From positions 1-10,439 of the forward strand of contig JBEVLT010000410.1 in the NCBI GenBank assembly GCA_040509055.1: a stretch of 10,439 nt of DNA, in the 5' to 3' direction. Below are positions 6,444-10,439 of this stretch, piece after piece. A program made the position numbers and the translations under genes. The stretch is from JAJKIP01 sp040509055 (GTDB lineage Bacteria > Bacteroidota > Bacteroidia > Chitinophagales > Chitinophagaceae). A model generated the notes under the pieces. The model did no database searches. It had not been told where the DNA came from and saw only the letters and a list, made by a program, of their open reading frames with translations. Within the stretch, counting starts at the first letter, position 1; each line of letters starts with the position of its first letter.

Positions 6444-7733
6444 TTAGTTGTCCGCATTTTTAATTGCCGGCCTGTTGTCCTTTACCCGGTGGGAATAGTC
6501 CAGCCTGAAAGCAGAAAGATCGGGCCTATAAGGGCGTTCGCGCCCCAGCTCGTACCGGTAAATAGTTTGTCCCACACGGTACAGGAAGGGCCAGCCAATG
6601 GTTTCATAATCGTATTTGTCATCGTTGAGCACACCATCGCTGTTCACATAGATCGTAACGGCGAGCATAAACTCCACGTGGTTGGCAAAATCGGCTACAT
6701 AGGATACATCGGTCAGGCAGCCGTAAGCCCAGCCTACCTTGTTGAACACCCGCACGCCCGGTGGCATACGGCGGCTTTTGTCACGGAAAAAGAATTTTAC
6801 ATAGCTGTCATAGTATTGCGCTGTGTCGTATTTGGGATAGGGTGTTTCTGACGGGTATTGGGATAAATAGCGGTACAGGAAACGGTGATCATCAGCAGTA
6901 AGACGAAAGCGTTGCTTCATCGGCACGGACCTTGGGAAAAGGACCGATTGCAGGAGCTGCTGCATATCTTCCAGCGCCAGGTTATTGGCCGTGGTGAAAT
7001 CGATGGGTTCATTGATCAGGCTGTCTGCGGCATTGTAATGTGCCCGTCCCATTTTGTACACCCTGCTGAAGTCAAAGGAGTCGGTATTGTACGCCATCGG
7101 CTGTGTATAGAGCAATGCTCCGTTGCTGCCGGTAAACCGTACGGGGTTGGTATACCGGTTCTCTTCGGGCGTCATTCGCTGAAACCTGCGCGTGATGCGT
7201 ATATCTGCGTAGCCCAGTTCATGCAGGCGGCGGTTGATGGTTTGCTGGCCCAGGAATTCATACATGCGGTTGTAGGCATCGTTGTCACTGATCAGGAAGG
7301 CCTTGCGGATATAATGTGCCAGGGAAGGCCGGTTGTTCTCCGCGGTGCTGTCGGCGTAAGCTGTGGTCTGGCCCCGCCAGGCGCTGTCTAATTGTATGGT
7401 TGTGTATTTATTTACGCCGGGCTGGTGCAGATCGTTCAGCTTTTCGAGGGCGAGAAAAGCCAGCGGCATTTTTACCATTGAAGCCGGGTTGAAATAGCGG
7501 TACCGGTCCACATTATAATAATAGTTGTGAAAGGAAGGCCGGTTGTGCGCATCCCGCTCGATGCGGGTATAGATGATCTGGTAGCGGTAGCTATCCGGCT
7601 TGCTTAATACCGATTGTACCAGGCTGTCCGCCGATGCCGCCAGGATATTTTGCAGCAGGCTATCCGTTTTTGCCTGTGCTGCCATACTCAGGGGGGTAAG
7701 AAAAAGCAGGACCGCTAAAAGATAGTGCCGCAT
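6444..7733 (-). CDS. Secreted class A beta-lactamase-fold serine hydrolase
   Basis: This 429-residue protein has a signal peptide (about 1-20, ending MAAQ) and a class A beta-lactamase-type domain. The motifs are in the right order: SMVK (S85 nucleophile, K88) inside YFNPASMVKMPLAF, SDN (149-151) inside FLISDNDAYNRMYEF, and KVG (332-334) for the usual KTG. The span between the second and third motifs is about 180 residues, much longer than in true beta-lactamases (around 100). A general base equivalent to Glu166 is not obvious, although E190/E191 in TPEENR lie near the expected place. It therefore looks like the broad serine hydrolase group of Bacteroidota rather than a resistance enzyme; the substrate is unknown and may be a peptide. 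The start at 7733 is needed for the signal peptide. It lies 67 bases after the M1 peptidase gene and has a promoter-like sequence of its own. Confidence 0.85.
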   Translation of the reverse strand: MRHYLLAVLLFLTPLSMAAQAKTDSLLQNILAASADSLVQSVLSKPDSYRYQIIYTRIERDAHNRPSFHNYYYNVDRYRYFNPASMVKMPLAFLALEKLNDLHQPGVNKYTTIQLDSAWRGQTTAYADSTAENNRPSLAHYIRKAFLISDNDAYNRMYEFLGQQTINRRLHELGYADIRITRRFQRMTPEENRYTNPVRFTGSNGALLYTQPMAYNTDSFDFSRVYKMGRAHYNAADSLINEPIDFTTANNLALEDMQQLLQSVLFPRSVPMKQRFRLTADDHRFLYRYLSQYPSETPYPKYDTAQYYDSYVKFFFRDKSRRMPPGVRVFNKVGWAYGCLTDVSYVADFANHVEFMLAVTIYVNSDGVLNDDKYDYETIGWPFLYRVGQTIYRYELGRERPYRPDLSAFRLDYSHRVKDNRPAIKNADN

Positions 7734-7737
7734 GGTG

Positions 7738-7769
7738 GAAAGTTACTGATCAAACAGGGCCGGAGCAAG
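7738..7769 (-). promoter_or_regulatory. Putative promoter of the class A-like serine hydrolase gene
   Basis: On the minus strand, CTTG (7769-7766) is followed after exactly 20 bases by TAACTTTC (7745-7738), close to the Bacteroidota TTTG / TAnnTTTG pattern. Only four bases then separate it from the ATG, so a transcript from here would start at or next to the start codon. The match could be chance, since each element has one mismatch. Confidence 0.35.
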
Positions 7770-7800
7770 TTTTTCGATGGCGCGCATGCCCGGTGATCAG

Positions 7801-10383
7801 TCAATCCCCGGATACCAGCTTTTTGGCCCGGAACAATTCGTCGGCAGCCTGCAGCACCTTGGCTTTCAGCTTCGGGTTAAGATTTTTATGCGTATCCAGG
7901 AAGGCCGTTACAATTTTTGCTGCTTCCGGTTGCTGGTAGCCGTCCAGTGTGGCATGCAGCCAGCCGGCCGGGAAAAAGATATCGCCGGTGGCCTGTATCT
8001 CTTCGATCAGCTCCAGGCTTGCCGCCAGGTAGCGGATGGATGTAGCAGTACGGAGCGGGTGATGCAGGTAACCGAGCGCCGTGGTTACCCATTCCTCTTT
8101 ACGCCGGTTCTCCTTTTGCTGCAGGAACACAAAGAATGAATCCCTCACGCGGCTGTCCGGCGATAAAGCGGGCAGCATAAAGGCCAGCCTGCTTTTCCGG
8201 TCGGCATCGCTGATGCGTGAAAGTTGGGTGTTTAAGATCCCTTTTTCCGAAAAATCCCTGACTGCCAGCTCCATGGCCAGTGTGATATAATCATCGTCTG
8301 TCAGGATCAGGTTGGCAGGAGGCTGCCGGTCTTTCCAGATCGCATACAGCCTGCCCTTTGCCGCATCGGACAAGGCGACAGACTGGTACAGGGAAAACAG
8401 CACTTTTTTTCTGCCCGGGACGGTTTCTTGCATGACCGCCTTCCAGATCTTTTCTTCCAATGCAGGCGTAAGCCGGATACGCTGATCCGGGGAAAGGAAA
8501 CGCCAGAAGATCGTGCTCATTTGTCTTATCACCACCCGCAAGGTCAGTTCTTCCTTTTCCTGCAATGCGTTTTGCATATAAAATTGCAGCAGGGCAGCCG
8601 GCGTGATCGCTGTTTTGTTCAGCATGTTTTCATACAGGCTGATGTATACCGAGGCACGCATCACCGGGTCCGTCAGCAGGGTTAAATGAGTCAGCACGGC
8701 AGTATCAACGGGAAAAACGCCATATCCTTCCCCGGATGAGTTGACGATAACAGCCAGCGGCTTTTCTTTGCCGGCCGCGCCGGTCAGCTCAATGGAACCG
8801 GCCTGCATGCTCACCGGCAGTTCATCGATATGATCTTTATAGATAAACGCTACAGTAAAGAACTGGGGCCAGATCGCCGCTGTTCCGGATTCGGGCTTTT
8901 GGGTGAGGATAAACGAATGCAGTTTGTTGCCCCGGTAATCCATCCGGTAGCTCAGCACCGGCCTGCCCGGGCGGTTCACCCATACCTCGTTCCAGCTTTT
9001 CAGATCGGCATGCGATTCATTGTCCAGTATCTGCACCAGGCTGTCCCAGGAGCAATTGCCGAAGGCGTATTTTTTTAAGTACTTTCTCAGCCCGGTCCGT
9101 AAGGTGTCTTCGCCGATCAGCAACTCCAGCTGCTTCATCATGATGGGCGCTTTGTGGTAAATGATATCCCCGTACAGCGTGCCGGCATCCTTCAGGTTGT
9201 CCAGCGGCTGGTGGATCGGGTTGGCGCCCGCTGTTTTGTCGACGCTGTAGGCAGGCGGGTAATGCTGGGTCAGGAATTTCAGGGCAAAATTTTGCGCAGG
9301 CTGTTCTTTCCCGTTGAACTTGTCGGCCATGAACTGGGCAAATACTTCCTTTACCCATACATCGTCAAACCATTCCATGGTTACCAGGTCTCCAAACCAC
9401 ATATGAGCCGTTTCGTGGGCCAGCAGGCTGGCGCGGTTGTTCAGCTGGTTTTGTGTAGCGCCCTTGTCCAGGAATAAGGTAGAGCTCCTGTAAAACACAT
9501 TGCCAACATGCTCCATTCCCCCGTACTGGAAGGAGGGGATGGCGGCAAAATCGAATTTTTGGAAAGGATAAGGAATGCCGGTGTACTCACCGAAAAAATC
9601 CAGGGCATTGATTTGTGTTTCGCAGATCACCGGCAGGCTCCTGTTTACTTTGGCCGTATCTGTTTCCCGGTACAGGAAGTTGACCGGACCATAAGGAGAA
9701 GGCTGCTGGTGCCGCATAAACTCACCGGCTACGAATGCGAACAAATAGGTGCTGATCGTATCTGAGTTTTCAAAGAAGCAGGTCTTTGTATCACCTTTCA
9801 GCACCGAATCCGTGTAGGGGCGGCCGTTGGCCTGTGCTGTCCAGTGCCGCGGCAGGGAAAGGCCCAGGGTAAAGACAGCTTTCAGGTCCGGCTGATCGAA
9901 GCACGGAAACACGGTGCGGGCACGGTCCGGCACCAGGAGTGTATACAGGAAATTGTCCGACCGGTTGAGCGACTGGTTGCCGGCGATAAACAGGATGCTG
10001 ATGCGATTTGTTCCATTTACCAGGTGCTGTTCATCGATCAGCAGGTGCTCGTTGTTGTAGTGGACCGGTATCTGCCTGTTATTGACGGAGACCGACCTGA
10101 TCTGGCCGGCTGTTCCTTTAAAATCGACCTGGAGCGGCCGGCCGGTTTTCTTGAATGTAAAAGAGATACTTTCGGCTGCTTCGATCAATGAATCTTTTGC
10201 GGAAGGAATGAGAAACATCATTTCGTAATTGATATTGGAAACGGATTGCTTGCGCACAGTGGCAAGCTCTTTCGATACGCCATTGGTTACCGGTTGTGCA
10301 GCCAGGGGAAGGCATGCCATGGTGAGAAGTGTAACAGGCAGTATAGCGATGACCGGGATACGGGAGTAAAAAAATCGTTTCAT
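7801..10383 (-). CDS. Secreted M1-family zinc metallopeptidase (aminopeptidase N-like)
   Basis: This 860-residue protein is a gluzincin of peptidase family M1, which removes N-terminal residues from peptides. A signal peptide (about 1-30, ending LAAQ) points to the periplasm. Residues about 45-230 form the N-terminal beta domain, with FPCFDQPDLKAVF at 159-171. The catalytic domain has GGMEH (288-292) where classical members have GAMEN, and the zinc site HETAH (H323, E324, H327) with the third ligand E346 in WVKEVFAQF. Y409 in GDIIYHKAP is the likely transition-state tyrosine, 63 residues after E346, close to the usual spacing. Residues about 475-560 look beta-rich and the last 280 are helical, as in larger M1 enzymes. 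All metal and catalytic residues are present, so it should be active. The HEXXH region reads like the Bacteroidota subgroup rather than PepN of proteobacteria. It is the first gene of the three-gene minus-strand run. Confidence 0.92.
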   Translation of the reverse strand: MKRFFYSRIPVIAILPVTLLTMACLPLAAQPVTNGVSKELATVRKQSVSNINYEMMFLIPSAKDSLIEAAESISFTFKKTGRPLQVDFKGTAGQIRSVSVNNRQIPVHYNNEHLLIDEQHLVNGTNRISILFIAGNQSLNRSDNFLYTLLVPDRARTVFPCFDQPDLKAVFTLGLSLPRHWTAQANGRPYTDSVLKGDTKTCFFENSDTISTYLFAFVAGEFMRHQQPSPYGPVNFLYRETDTAKVNRSLPVICETQINALDFFGEYTGIPYPFQKFDFAAIPSFQYGGMEHVGNVFYRSSTLFLDKGATQNQLNNRASLLAHETAHMWFGDLVTMEWFDDVWVKEVFAQFMADKFNGKEQPAQNFALKFLTQHYPPAYSVDKTAGANPIHQPLDNLKDAGTLYGDIIYHKAPIMMKQLELLIGEDTLRTGLRKYLKKYAFGNCSWDSLVQILDNESHADLKSWNEVWVNRPGRPVLSYRMDYRGNKLHSFILTQKPESGTAAIWPQFFTVAFIYKDHIDELPVSMQAGSIELTGAAGKEKPLAVIVNSSGEGYGVFPVDTAVLTHLTLLTDPVMRASVYISLYENMLNKTAITPAALLQFYMQNALQEKEELTLRVVIRQMSTIFWRFLSPDQRIRLTPALEEKIWKAVMQETVPGRKKVLFSLYQSVALSDAAKGRLYAIWKDRQPPANLILTDDDYITLAMELAVRDFSEKGILNTQLSRISDADRKSRLAFMLPALSPDSRVRDSFFVFLQQKENRRKEEWVTTALGYLHHPLRTATSIRYLAASLELIEEIQATGDIFFPAGWLHATLDGYQQPEAAKIVTAFLDTHKNLNPKLKAKVLQAADELFRAKKLVSGD

Positions 10384-10389
10384 GGTGTA

Positions 10390-10421
10390 TAAAGGTAACG
10401 GGCAAAGCGTAATAATTGAAA
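10390..10421 (-). promoter_or_regulatory. Putative promoter of the M1 peptidase gene
   Basis: On the minus strand, TTTC (10421-10418) is followed after 20 bases by TACCTTTA (10397-10390), a near match to the Bacteroidota TTTG / TAnnTTTG promoter. The -7 element ends six bases before the ATG at 10383, so the leader would be nearly absent. There is no Shine-Dalgarno motif. It has one mismatch in each element. Confidence 0.35.
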
Positions 10422-10439
10422 GAAGGCCGCCTGCCGATA

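Noticed and set aside
6444..7733. An antibiotic-resistance beta-lactamase
   Set aside because: The SxxK and SDN motifs are present, but the span to KVG is too long, the third motif is altered and no clear Glu166 equivalent is seen. A general serine hydrolase is the safer call.
10306..10326. A lipoprotein signal in the M1 peptidase (Cys24 in LLTMAC)
   Set aside because: The -3 position is Thr rather than Leu and -2 is Met, and a better signal peptidase I site follows at LAAQ.

Overview
This window looks like a chromosomal segment of a Bacteroidota bacterium, most likely of the Chitinophagaceae (Chitinophaga-like). The support is indirect. One protein has an N-terminal carboxypeptidase-regulatory-like domain of the type common in this phylum. 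Gene starts lack clear Shine-Dalgarno sequences, and several have upstream sequences close to the Bacteroidota promoter pattern (TTTG about 20 bases before TAnnTTTG). I see no rRNA, tRNA, CRISPR array, transposase or phage structural gene. Seven genes fill almost the whole window, and no gap without a gene exceeds about 210 bases.

Left part (1-2594): an unrecognised 219-residue protein (+ strand, 147-806) with a Trp-rich basic tail converges with a two-gene minus-strand unit. That unit is transcribed from a membrane protein with a C-terminal prokaryotic YEATS-like (pYEATS) domain (2594-1422) into a small NlpC/CHAP-like cysteine hydrolase of the TIGR02594 type (1391-828). This pair is the best candidate here for an uncharacterised system. 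pYEATS domains are known from predicted conflict and signalling loci, and the hydrolase, which has no visible export signal, could be its effector. That link is an inference from adjacency only.

Middle (2595-4075): a 206-base divergent spacer carries a strong near-perfect palindrome of about 25 bases. It precedes a FUSC-family multi-pass membrane protein (2801-3919), which ends at a GC-rich hairpin terminator (3955-3982) between two convergent genes.

Right part (4076-10383): three minus-strand genes encode secreted proteins. In transcription order they are an M1-family zinc metallopeptidase (10383-7801), a class A beta-lactamase-fold serine hydrolase (7733-6444), and a fusion of a carboxypeptidase-regulatory-like protein with a class C beta-lactamase-fold serine hydrolase (6340-4076). 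They form a cell-envelope hydrolase cluster, probably acting on peptides and possibly on peptidoglycan. The gaps of 67 and 103 bases, with possible promoters before the first two, suggest linked but separately initiated transcription.
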